DNA of 64,000 bases, from NCBI GenBank assembly GCA_033002965.1, contig JAURVB010010159.1, positions 1 to 64,000 on the forward strand, given 5' to 3'. Of the stretch, positions 11,644 to 29,240 are shown piece after piece. Made by a program: the position numbers and the translations under genes. The notes below the pieces were generated by a model. That model did not search any database, had not been told where the DNA came from, and saw only the letters and a list, made by a program, of their open reading frames with translations. The first letter of the stretch is position 1, and each line of letters begins with the position of its first letter. This DNA is from Piper betle. Its lineage: Eukaryota > Streptophyta > Magnoliopsida > Piperales > Piperaceae.

Positions 11644-14608
11644 TGTAACACCCCAAATCCGGTTCACACTCGTGAACCAAACCGGCATGTTACAGGCCCC
11701 GATTAGGTCGGCTAATGCGAACCTAACTCGTGCGGATCCAATCTCGGCGTCTTAAGATGAAGATACGATCTGTCATGAATGAATGCATGCACAAAATCCT
11801 AACATGGTACTACATGAATGACATGCAAATTAAATTTCACACCATCACAATTACGAGCAAAATCGATGAAAATTCTGAAGTAAAACTAACAGGGTCTCCC
11901 TAAAAGTGCAATTATGGGCCCACCCTGTCAAAATAATATATATACAAATATATCGGCATGCATTAACAATCACACAAAATCTCATTTATAACGTATTCAT
12001 TCTGAAGCTCGGGTCTCAACCCACTACGCTTCCGCTGCTCAACTCTGATCATATTTTGCATTCTATTATCGTGTCTTAGCATTTCATTCACATCATATCA
12101 TCATGCTCAAACATTTACTCATGTCATTCACAATATAATAACATAATAATACAATATTAAACATTCAGAAATCTAACATGTGTGTGTGTACAAGACCTCA
12201 TTGCTCCTCCGTCCAAGCTGGCTCCTCCAACTCGTGATTATTACCTACATATAGTATAAAAACACGTCAGTAACAAGTGTTACTGGTCCGGAAAATAAAA
12301 TAACTATAACAAGCTGGCTATGAGAGCAAACTCTCATATGAAAGAAAACCATATACTTCCTCAAGAACACTCTGAAGGGCACTACTGAGGAGCCACTGGC
12401 TGCAGACCCGGTAGCATCCCGAACTAACTGATCTGCTGCTGGTACTGTGCCGCTCTCGGCACTTCTTTTCAGTACTTCTCATGAAACTTTATCCTAAGCC
12501 CTCTCCTTACCTCCATATTTCTCCTGGCCTTGAGCACGAAGGCCGAGTACTCTCAGGCAGTCGCCTTTAGTACCCTTTGAACCACAAGTCCGGACATGCG
12601 CTGTACTAAACAGTACCCGTAAACCTCCACGTTCTCCGGGTGTGAGGAACTCAAACGCGGAGTTGTCAGGATCCCTCGGGAATGGAACAGTCCGCTGGCA
12701 CTAATCCAGAGCCCGCTTTGACTGTCACGGCATCCTCTGCATGGTACGTGCAGTCGATTTCTCCATCTCTCGTCTCACTAAAAACGCGAAAACTACATAA
12801 AATATATATATATAGGGCTGGGTAGGGATTTATATAATAGGCCCGAAGGCAACTTGTGGTGGATCTTGTTTTTGAAATCATCCTCGAGGGATCTCATCCT
12901 CGAGGGGTTATTAATCCGGAAAATGTTCGGTTAAATGGCCCGAGTTAAGTGGGATCCGATAAAACGCCACTTAACCCGTCCTGCAGGCAATAAATTAAAC
13001 ATACAATAGAAAGAGTAAATCAGAGACGAGTCCTAAACGGACCTGGTAGAAGCTCCAAGCGTGTCATCGCGCCTAGGCGGCGAGCTCCTACTCCGTACCT
13101 ACACATCAAAACTAAATACTAACGCCCGCTAACTAAATGATGCATCAAACTCAATAACATCACAATCACAATGCAAGCATCCATCAACATAACAATCAGA
13201 AAATCATAAAAATAATTAATCCTAGCTCATCCTATTCATACTAATTTTATTACGTGTCTGTAACTTATGTCGTGGTCACTTATCATGCTCTGACCTGATC
13301 TACTTTATTAGATCACTTACATTCAAGCACTATTCATCAAATCATGTCTCTTATCACTTCATTCGTAATTAAGCATTAATCACATCAATAATTAGTCCTA
13401 GCATGTTGTGCTAACAATAATCAATTTTAAATAAATTAATCGGAGGTAATTATACCTCACATCGTCGGCAATCGGCGACGGCTAGGGTTCCGTCGCGCGT
13501 CTCGGAGCTCGAATTCGGCGCTCATCGGCGTCCGAAGCTCGATCAGGCTCGACTGGGTGAGCCCCGCGGAAGATCCGGTGAATTCCGGCGAATTCCAGAA
13601 ATTCCGATTTTTCCGGCAGCTGCTGGCGGTTTTCCGGCGACTTCCGGTGGTTTTCCGGCGACAATCGCCGGCGGCGTCTACTGGCCGGAAAGGGGTCGTG
13701 TTGGGTACCCTCGGAACCGGCTCGGCGAGCCCGACTCATCTATGAGGTCGACGCGGCCAACAGAGGTGGCGGCTCGCCGGAAAACGGCTAAAACAGGGCC
13801 GGCGGCGATGGGTCGCTAGATCCGGCCGGCCAGGGCGGCGATGGCCTCCGTGCCGGTCGGGGAAGGTCGCTCGAGGGCTCGAGGGTGCTGAGGCGACCAC
13901 CTGATCGTGGCTGCGACGGTCGCCGGTGGCGGAATCGACGACGCGACCAAAGTGCAGCCGCGGCGCTAGGCGGCGATTCCGTCGTCGCGGCGGCCTGGTA
14001 GAGGCCAGGGCTGGTCGGGGTGGCACGGCGATGCCGTGGCCGGGCTAGGCAGGGTCGATCGGCGACCGGGCGGCGGCGGCGAACGTGCAGTGGCGGCGAC
14101 GCGGTAAGGGTCTGGGGAAGAAGGTATGGGGGAGAAAAAGACTCGATGGCAAACTCGTAAATATTACTTGACTCGTCTCCGACTCGAGTCAAGTATAATA
14201 ACTAAGTCGTATTAAATCCTAAAAAATTCATAAAAATTGGGAAAAATCCCGTAAAATCAAACAAATACCAAACATCGTAATGATATGCTCTAGAACTATC
14301 AACCCACCCAAAATGCCCGTAACGCGTCCTAACGCGATAAACGGCCTAAAACTAATTCTACGATCCATTATATATAAAAATAATAAAAAAATGACTGGCA
14401 TACTCTCATATATCTGATAACTCATTTTGTTCTGTTGTGTTCATGACGTTATCATCATATACTTGGGTACGCATGACCCTCATAGCTCATACACGCGACT
14501 GGCATCGGCTCGGTACACGTGTCCTGAAACTGACTCAACTCGAAAAAAATAACGGTCGACCCGACCGGTTCTGAATATAAAACCCTAAATCGAATCGTGG
14601 GTTTTACA
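11644..14608 (-). mobile_element. Solo LTR, 2,965 bp, with 5-bp target duplication
   Basis: The plus-strand ends are TGTAACACCCCAAATCC and CGTGGGTTTTACA, i.e. TG...CA. The five bases before it (11639-11643, CATTT) are repeated exactly after it (14609-14613). No gag, pol, primer-binding site or second LTR is present. By analogy with the local LTRs that start TGTAAAACCC and end GTTACA or ATTACA, the sense strand is probably minus. A GC-rich block (about 13440-14150) lies inside and produces several spurious open frames. Length and internal GC-rich block resemble the long LTRs of Ty3/gypsy Tekay/Del-type elements; lineage is inferred only. Confidence 0.8.
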
Positions 14609-14690
14609 CATTTAATATATTTTTTATAAAAAATAATATTAAAATAATTATTTTGTACAGAAATTAAGTACAAGCTAATCTTGTGTAAAT

Positions 14691-16100
14691 CAGCCAAATT
14701 ATATTATTGTTGTCCATGGCGGCTATCACAGTCGCGTTCCTAGGACTAAATTTTTTGCCCTAGAACACCCCCTGCGACGTATTCCTCCCAGAAATACCAG
14801 CCCTTCAACCTCGTTACGCAATGTAGTCCTACTATGGGAAGCCAATATCCCAAACACTATCGCTATGTTTGGTAACTTCAACACACCGAGGTTTACCAGC
14901 ACACCCTACCAGTAAAACACTTCTCCGATATCGCTCTACTTAGCCTCTTGCTCAATCACCTGTGTTCACCACAAACACCCTGATACAGCACTCGGTCACT
15001 ATTCCGAGAGCTAAACAATTACTACCGCAGTAACTGCCCGATCCCCAAATGCCCTTACCAGTATTCAAGCGTGTCGTCTACCCCTTGCTTGTCTCAGCAA
15101 CAACATTACTACAACGCTGGCCTTGTAAGTTCAGACCTTGGGTCTGGTACAAAAACTCAGAGAAAAATGTAATGAGAATGTTCGTCTTAGAATATTTAAT
15201 CATGAGACAACTCAGAGAAAAGCTCTGTGTATGAAATAATGACTTTGAGTGATTATGAACAAGTTGGATTTTACAATAAAGGCTGAAACTTTATTTATAC
15301 GGTAAATCTCTTTGAGAAATTTTCAATATCTGGAGTGTATCATGGCAGATGTAAAGACAACAAATCGATCAAAAAATGCCTCTGGAGATCATAACCATCA
15401 AATGCGAAATTATTAATCATTAATTACAGTGAAAATTCTTGAACCGGGACAAAGCAAACCTTGCTAAATTGAGGTTGACTCCAATTTTTCATAACAATCT
15501 TACAAAGTTCGTTGATTAACTGGTGTTTACTCTTTATCTGTTTTTTTCTTATTAATATCCTTGCTCTCTGTCAAGTGAAAGCTCTTGGATGGCATGCCAG
15601 CCATTATATTCTTATCTTATTCTTCATTCTCATCGCAATTAAACAGGCAAAGTTCTAGGCTTATCCCACGGTCAACCACTAACTTCGTTGCCACGCATTT
15701 GTCTGGTTCTTTCCCAGACGAGCAGACCATTGATAGTTAATTTAAACCAGCCACCATCAATAAGATATATTAGCATACATCATTTCTCCTTCACCGAAAC
15801 AGGGTCCGTGACACCAACATACATCTCCGACGCACAGCAAAATGCAGCATTCTTTGCCGGCTCTATCTCTGATGGCCATGACTAATTCTTCCCTATCAAC
15901 TTTCTCAACAACTTTCCAGTCTCCATGACCAGTTGGCCATCCTGATACCCATACCAACCGCATCAACGGCTCCCCATCTTAAATGGGTTTCCACGTTTGA
16001 ATTTCTTGTGTGTTTTGATAATGACTTTGGCCAGCTTTTCAAGGGGCCGTCGTTGAATACTACCAGGCACCAGCGATAGATGTTGACATGGCTTCATGCT
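14691..16100. other. Intergenic, unassigned
   Basis: Moderately GC-rich DNA at 14740-15130, then AT-rich DNA. A short inverted sequence (CAGACCTTGGGTCTG) occurs at about 15135-15149. On the minus strand 15757-15966 gives a 69-codon Trp/Cys-containing frame (GWPTGHGDWKVVEKVDREEL) that looks coding-like but matches no family I know; it could be a gene fragment. Confidence 0.3.
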
Positions 16101-16138
16101 TTACAATTCTTTGTGGGATATAGGGACGGGAGAACGAG

Positions 16139-16600
16139 ATGGAAGGGGGAAGGGGGATGATGGGCGGTGGCGGCAGCAGGTCGGGTAGGAGGGCCGGTCG
16201 AGGACGACGACGTGGGGAGGGGCGGCAGCAGTCGGGGAGGAGGGCGCCGGTCGAGGAGGACAACGTGGGGAGGGGCGGCAGCAGGTCGGGGAGGAGGGCT
16301 GAGGTCGAGGAGGACGACGTGGGGAGGGGCGGCAGCAGGTCGGGGAGGAGGAGGACTGAGGTCGGGGAGGGGCGAGCGACTGGTCGGGGAGGATGGGTGG
16401 CGGCAGACAGAAAGGAAGATGGGGACTGAGGCGAGGAGGACGACGTGGGGAGGGGCGAGGGGCGGCAGCAGGTCGGGGAGGAGGAGGCGGCACGGAGGGG
16501 CGGCTGAGGTCGAGGAGGACGACGTGGGAGGGGCGGCAGCGGCGACGGGTCGGGGAGGATGGGCGGCGGCAAACAAAACAGGAAGATGGGCAGAACGAAG
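16139..16600. repeat. GC-rich minisatellite, ~53-bp unit
   Basis: Imperfect tandem units with GACGACGTGGGGAGGGGCGG, CAGCAGGTCGGGGAGGAGG and GAGGTCGAGGAG recur at about 16207, 16259, 16313, 16440 and 16518, spaced near 53 bp for the regular part. Strongly purine-biased (G-rich) on the plus strand. Long open frames on both strands across it are composition artefacts. Confidence 0.8.
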
Positions 16601-16713
16601 AAGAGGAAGATGGGGCAGAACGTAGGGTTTTTTAAAAGCTTCAACAAATCTGGACCGTTCTTGTGATCGGACGGTCCAGAAGAAGGGCATGAGGTCGCCC
16701 CAAGATACCCAAT

Positions 16714-16716
<3 letters not shown>

Positions 16717-16785
<69 letters not shown>
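16717..16785. repeat. (AT)n microsatellite
   Basis: About 34 uninterrupted AT dinucleotides. Just upstream a perfect 10-bp inverted repeat (TCTGGACCGT at 16649-16658, ACGGTCCAGA at 16671-16680) could form a hairpin. Confidence 0.95.
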
Positions 16786-16788
<3 letters not shown>

Positions 16789-18063
16789 AAAGTTAGGAGT
16801 ACGTGTTTATTGAAGAATTTTTTATTTAAGGACATTTGTTGATGGCTGATGAGTGTTAGAGTTATTTAAAATTAATTTTATTTATATTTTATGTACTGTT
16901 AATTATGCATACATGAATAACAAAGAGATATTTTAAAATACAATTCGGGTCAATGCTGATCCTAAGCCTGAACAAAGGATCAAGGTTAGCGTCGGAAAAG
17001 ACATCAGGCTACTTAAAATTCTATCGTTTATAATCGCACACATCTTAGGAGGTGTCCTAACTTTGGATATCCGGTTGTACAAGTTCTAAGATATAAAATC
17101 CAACCATGGAAATTCAGTCAAAAATAGCTTCAATTGCAACGACAGGGATACAACTAGGGCTGATCCGGCAAAAAGAAAAATGTAGAATCCTTCTTACCAT
17201 GTATTTGAATACATGCCATCTTATTAATGTACTGTACTCTAGTATCTTGTATTATACAAGAGCTTGTCCTCAAAACTTTCACCCTACAAGTCATGACACG
17301 CTGCGGTAACTTGTACCAATTGCGTCAACCTCCCTTCCAACAACGAATTACATTCAACAAAATAGTAGACACGGCAATGATCTTTTTTCAAGAACTCAAT
17401 TATCACTATTGATCGGCAAGAATTTGAAAGCAAAATATTAAAACTGAAATTATTAATTCGAATGTATACCAATGAATCTACACATCGATACCCGCATACG
17501 TCTACGACAGTGGACAATGACTAGACTTCACTCACAGCAAATTCCGATCCCAATGATCAAACAGCTGAGCAAATCGATCAATTGGCAAAACCCGGCTCCA
17601 GCAGCCTACTCATTCATGCTTTCGTAATTCATACTTTTATTTTTTTGACAAAAACATTCGTTTGGGATGGGAATTAATAACATATCTGGATCTACCGTAG
17701 AACTTCCAAAAATTTGACAGGAGGTACAGCAAATTTTCTGGCCTACACCATGCATTGCTAGGGTACAATACTAAGTCTTCTACAAGCAATAACCCTTGGG
17801 CGTTCCATAAATTAAGAAAAAGGAACAAATACTTCAGCATAAAAAAATAAAGAACACAAACTAAAATGCCAAAAATCCTCACAAGAGGGAACTATTCTAG
17901 GGAAAAACCTAAACTAGCACCACACTAAGGATAATTGCGTCCACAATACAAATAGCAAGCATCATAACTTAGCATCCACGGTAGAGGATTATAAAATGTA
18001 AATTGCCAATTGGTAAAGGCAAACTATGATTCTTTGACACAAAACTTCAAGGTAAATTACCAC
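16786..18063. other. Intergenic and probable 3' UTR of the Alba gene
   Basis: AT-rich DNA with no recognised gene. The part nearest 18063 is likely the 3' untranslated region of the minus-strand Alba gene. Short open frames at 17106-17517 have no recognised similarity. Confidence 0.3.
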
Positions 18064-20109
18064 TCAGCTCTGCTCTTCACGCTCACCGGCTTCTCTCTCC
18101 TCTGCAGCAGCAGCCATTAACTCATCGAAGTTCTCTGTCTTCCCCAGAACTATCTCAATCTAATCACAGAAAAATTGTAAAGATCAGAGATATTTTCACA
18201 AAAATACCGTTAATGACCCATAATTCCTGGATCAAGCTGTAGAAGTCTCAGAGTCTTGCCTTTGCTTTTTGAATTGGCCGTCCTCTGGACTCGTCTTTCA
18301 TGTCCACTGTTGATGTCATGATCTCTGAAAATAAAACAAAGATGGAGGCATGTGCGTTATGGCCTTGAAACCAGAAAGGCATACCCAAAATAATTATAAG
18401 TGCGAACATACTCTTCTCAACAGCTAACCCATTGTTTTTAAGGATCTCTGCAATGGTGACGACTGTTGCTATAGCTGCAAAATTTGCACAAGAAAACACA
18501 ATAAAAATGCAAGAAACTTCTAATGAACAAATTTGGGCTATGACAATAAAAACACTTCCTTTACACTTTCGATACAGCAAGAGCAATAAACACTTACAAC
18601 ATTGAAAATGGTAACCAGAAACATTAAAGCAATAACAATTCTCTTTGAACAGGGAAAAATCCTGCAAGATACTAGGAAAATCCCGCAAGATACTAGGGAA
18701 AATTAACTAAAATACATTCTGACAACTGTTAAGCGAAATGAGTAGTAAATGAGGATTCGAGTAAGAACTATCATACCCTAATATCAAGAGTACAAAGTAT
18801 GAACCATCATGATCCTACTAGTCATGATTTAATTCTAGATAAGCAAACAGATCATGCATGTTAAGAAATTCATAAGTCATAACATAAAAAGTATCAAAAT
18901 TAAATAACATATCCGATGAACTGTTCCAATCATACAACCCATTCCTCCTTAGGCTATAAAAATCTCTCCTCAGATTCATGACATAATAACAAAAAAAGAC
19001 AAAGTAAGAAACAAAAAGAGCTATTCTTAAGTTCAGTAGTTACACAATGAAGAGAGGTGCAGAAAAGAAACAAACTATAATCAATTTCACCTAAAAATAA
19101 GCATGCAAACAGAAGACGTGATGAAACACGACATTCAAACAAAACTCCCAAGCAAGATTTACAATAGCAGATTTAGACATGGTTTTGGACATCAGATTGG
19201 CTGAGATATGGCGACAATTTCCTAAAAGTTAAGATGCTCATAAATTGATCGTTATAATATGAGGATCGTTATTCTACACCTCATGAAACCGTAGGCATAT
19301 GCAAATATGATTAATTTGCATCAAGGATATGCATCAAACACGCGTATAATCATACAATTAACGCGAATTAAAACAAGAGGTGGAGAACATAACGGACTTG
19401 GCCAAGAACAACACTTACGAAGTTCAAACAATTAAGGTAAATAAGGACACCTAAAGTTCAAACAAACTAAATAGATTTATGAAGAGAATTTTTCCCACGA
19501 AGAATCTGTGGTGGAAAATTTTTCCTTTAAAGCAAATGATGGTCATTTTCTATCGGAAATTGCAGGAAATCGGCAACACATAAACTGATTTCGAGGCGAA
19601 TAACGTTTCGGTTAATTCGATCTCGACATACGGCCAAAATCTGGCAGATATTGCAAATCATGCTATCAAGGTACTCTCGTATCAAGGGGAGACATTAACA
19701 ACAGAAGAAGAAAAAAACACATAAATCCAACAACATAACAACGGCAAGCAGGAATTGACGATTACCTACACGCCGAGCGCAGAAAGCTCCACCTCGCTGT
19801 GCTGCTGCATGTACCTCTGCGTCAACAAACAAACCCCACCATCAAATCAAATTCCATAAAAAACGATTTTTACAAACCTTTCACCGCCGAAACTCCCAAA
19901 TCCCAACACGGACAAACAAACAACCCCCAGAATCAAACCAAATCAAATCAAACCAAAACAGGGGGAAATGGAAGAAAGAGGGAGAGAAGTACCTTGGCCA
20001 GATTGACGTAGAAGAAGAGGGGCTTCTTGGTGTTGGACACCTGAATGCGATTCTTCTTGTGGGAATCAGCGATGGCTATGTTGTTGACGCCCTCCGTGAT
20101 CTCCTCCAT
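18064..20109 (-). CDS. Alba-domain DNA/RNA-binding protein
   Basis: Alba-family proteins are small dimeric nucleic-acid-binding proteins of nucleus and cytoplasm; plant members bind RNA and R-loops. Exons (minus): 20109-19993 (MEEITEGVNN...NRIQVSNTKKPLFFYVNLAK), 19816 to about 19769 (RYMQQHSEVELSALGV), 18474-18412 (AIATVVTIAEILKNNGLAVEK), 18324-18260 (KIMTSTVDMKDESRGRPIQ) and 18159-18064 (IEIVLGKTENFDELMAAAAE...). About 129 residues, the usual size. The core signatures VSNTKKPLFFYVNLAK, AEILKNNG and RGRPIQKAKIEI are clear. The last intron starts with GC (AAG|GCAAGA) and ends AG. The donor of the second exon is abnormal: after GGC GTG comes TAG|GTAATC, and no GT donor keeps frame with the next exon, where family members have LGMAIATVV. 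AAACCCTAACCCTAG (20126-20140) lies just upstream of the ATG. Confidence 0.9.
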
Positions 20110-20125
20110 CTCCTCCTCCCTTCAC

Positions 20126-20140
20126 AAACCCTAACCCTAG
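20126..20140 (-). promoter_or_regulatory. Telo-box in 5' leader of the Alba gene
   Basis: AAACCCTAACCCTAG on the plus strand, 17 bases before the ATG. Telo-box motifs of this type occur near the starts of plant genes for translation and nucleic-acid-binding proteins. Confidence 0.5.
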
Positions 20141-26137
<5,997 letters not shown>

Positions 26138-26728
26138 TGTCGAACTCCGACACTTCCACACAAGCACAATGCAAAACCCAAAAACCAGGCAACAATGAAC
26201 AAAACCTACACCGATCGAACCGAAATTTTCAGGTCACCACCATTTTTGAATATGCAGTATTCGAATTCGGAAGAAAAATCAGCAAAAAAGCGCAGAAATT
26301 GAAGGAAGATCGGTGGGAAGAAGCATGGAGAGGGAGGAAGATGCCACGGTAACAAATATCTTGGGTTGTAAGCAAGCATGGTTGGGAGGAGTGGTATGAC
26401 CGTGAATAGTGAGTAATATGAGGGTATTTACGTCACAAACTTGATTTCCTCGGTCCCACTAAAGCATTTGCTCGGCGGGAATCTAGGAACACGTGTCGAT
26501 ATCCCATTCGTCATTCTTTTTACTTTCTTTTTCAACAGGTGCTCTCTGTTGTTTTATTATTTGTTTATGTTAAAGCTAATTACCTCTTTTTGCAAACTAT
26601 GTAGATAATTGCTCATTTTAGCTTTTCTTTTGAAATACTAATCGCTTACTTTTAGCCAGGGATTCCCTAGTTCATAGTTATTGTACTCTAGACACTCTTT
26701 GTGATCCATCCATTATTTTTTTTATCAC
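26138..26728. other. Intergenic, helicase promoter side
   Basis: Probable 5' UTR and promoter of the helicase from 26138 to about 26400, with AT-rich DNA beyond. No gene recognised. Confidence 0.3.
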
Positions 26729-27225
26729 ACGGGTTGTAAATAAAGTATACCTGTTCACAAATATTGTATATTCGGTTTAATTTAATCTAAATTTGTAATT
26801 ATTAATTTTGTAGTCAAAAAATACTTGATTTGAAATAAATATCTTATTGTACAACGAAAAGAGTTTGAATTAAGAAATATTTAATTTGGCTTAACTCAAA
26901 ACTCGAGTTCGATATACTCACACTCAAAAAATATTTAGCTCGACTTGATTTGTTAATACTGTTGAAGTCATATTGAAATTACATAGTATTGCAAAAAAAA
27001 TTTTGATCTCATATAAGTCGAGTATAAGTTAAGCACGAATATTTACTCGGCTCAAAAATATAGCAAGTCGAATTTAAACTAATCTCAAATACCATAAATT
27101 TTAGACAAACTATTCAACCCATAATAAATTAATAGTTTAAGCACTCAAATAAACTTAAACATATTTTATCAAAAATCATATCAAATTTAAAAATATCCAA
27201 CTCAGCTCGAGTTATTTCAACCCTA
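26729..27225. mobile_element. hAT-like MITE, copy 1
   Basis: Element of 497 bp flanked by a perfect 8-bp duplication TTTATCAC (26721-26728 and 27226-27233), as expected for hAT transposition. Ends are imperfect inverted repeats (GGGTTGTAAATA and, reading inwards from the other end, AGGGTTGAAATAA). The interior is non-coding and rich in CTCGA/TCGAG words. The whole sequence aligns in the same orientation with the element at 36991-37485. Confidence 0.8.
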
Positions 27226-29240
27226 TTTATCACTACTCTAAGCCAAATTATCTCCCATTCACAGACCTTTTATATTATGTTAGGAGTAGATTTATGACAA
27301 GCCGATGTAAATTAATATATGCCAAGGAAAAGGACGTCGCAGAGGAAAGGAGAACGTAGGGTCACTGCCACAAACAAAGTACAGGCGAAGGGCCTATGGA
27401 TAAAATTAAGACATGAAAGGAGCTTTAATTCGGTGTTTTTTTTATGACGTATTTTTTAAGATTGACTGTTTATTAAAAAATTTAGTTTGTAACTTTAAAT
27501 CTTATTTTTGTTATTAATTAGAAAATTTACTGTTATTTTTTAATATAACTTATTGGTGGAAAGCTGGTGCAGGAAACCTTCCTAAAAAATATTTGTTTGA
27601 ATCTTAATTTTATTGTTAGTTAGAAGATTTACTATTAGTTTTAGAAATTGATTGTTTATTACAAAATTATTTTTATGACTTTGAATCTTAATTTATTGCT
27701 AGTTAGAAAAATCTTAGTTTTGGTGTTAATTATAAGATTTTTTTGTTATTTTTTAAGACAACTTTCGAGTGAAAAGCATGTACTTAAGGTGGTCAAAGAA
27801 ACCTGCTTAAGAAAAAATATAGATTTGAAAAAAAAAATTAGTTTACTAATCACATTTATATAAAAGCAAATTATTTAGTGTCTAAAAATGAGTCTTTATA
27901 ATGTTTCTTGCCACCGATTTGTTAAAGGGCCTCTACAACATTTTTTGCAACTGGTTTTTGAGTTCTCTTCACATGATCTAGTATTATAAATTTGTTGCAT
28001 GTTATTAAGTATCAGTACATTTTTACCATTCCTTATTAAAGATGTACCAATTAACTATTTGCTTTAATCACTATTTGTTTATGAATAAAGCCTTTACAAT
28101 TCTTCTCGTTCCAATTTCTGAAAGAAACATCCACAACGCTTTTTCACCGTGGGTCTACGGATTATAAATTTACTATATATTATTAAGGATTATTATAATT
28201 TTATCCTTCCTTATTAGGAATATTTTAATTAATTGTAATGTATATTGAACTAACTTAAAGATATCTAATTTGAGTCAAATTACATTTAACCATCCTCCAA
28301 ATAACAACAAAATAAATAAAAATTATAATTAAAACTAAAATATTATAATTAAATATAAAATATACTATGAGATATTATACACTTTTACATTATTCTTATT
28401 ATGAATATATTATTCAATTGTAATGTATATTAAAAAACATATATTTATTTTCGTATGTTAAATATATTCTCCAAATATGATGTCACATATTAATTTAATT
28501 ATACATTGAGGGTTATCTTATTAATAAGTTTATTTATATGATATATTGTGGCAATCAATTAATTGACTTATAAAAATTTCAGTTAATTATAATGGTTATG
28601 TAGAGACTAGTATATTTATTTCTAATTTATTATGACAAGCCAGATTAGAAATAAGAGAAGCAAACACATCTATATAATTCACACTGATACAAAAGATCTA
28701 TAAAAGATTTATATAAAAGGTCATGGTTCTATTCATACAGATACAAAAGATTTATCTAAAAGGTCATAGTCCTCTAATGGGTCATGGTCCTCTAATTGGG
28801 TGTATGGTATTTAATTTAATTGACTTATAAAAATAACAGTTAGGCTATAAATGTGTAAAGATACATCTATAAAATTGACACACAGACAAACGAAGGTTAT
28901 GATATTCTAACGGGATGTTTGATTTCTTTTGACAAGTCATCACTAACGAAGAATAAAGATCATGGATAACAATTTATTAGATTTAGACCTATGAGATTAA
29001 AATATGGTTTTCTTCGACATCAAGGAATACTTCATTTGAATAATATTATGAATTTTAGTTCATATTAATCAATTATTGTGTATATTTAGATTCGGTAAAT
29101 TTTATTTTTATTGTATACACATAAAAAATAATAAAAGTTTTAATTAATTTATCATATGTTTACAAATAATTATCTAAATTAAGTAAGAGTCTTAATTGAA
29201 CCAAGTAAAGATGTTTACTTAGAAGTTGTGTTGTTGTGCG
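27226..29240. other. AT-rich intergenic DNA with decayed internal duplications
   Basis: 27448-27640 and 27645-27845 are a diverged tandem duplication (shared TTGA.TGTTTATTA, ACTTT.AATCTTA, TTATTTTTTAA.A.AACTT). Around 27980-28090 and 28150-28260 a second pair shares ATTATAAATTT...TATTAAG...CCTTATTA. A short tandem at 28685-28800 repeats GATACAAAAGATTTAT and AAAGGTCAT. No coding potential. Confidence 0.5.

Noticed and set aside
13482..14192. Several overlapping open frames in the GC-rich part of 11644-14608
   Set aside because: They lie inside the solo LTR, are Arg/Pro-rich in all frames and show no domain.
16060..16690. Long open frames of 130-198 codons on both strands
   Set aside because: They translate the minisatellite; Pro/Ser- or Gly/Arg-only composition with no independent coding signal.
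16641..16835. Minus-strand frame with a long Ile-Tyr repeat
   Set aside because: It is the translation of the (AT)n microsatellite.
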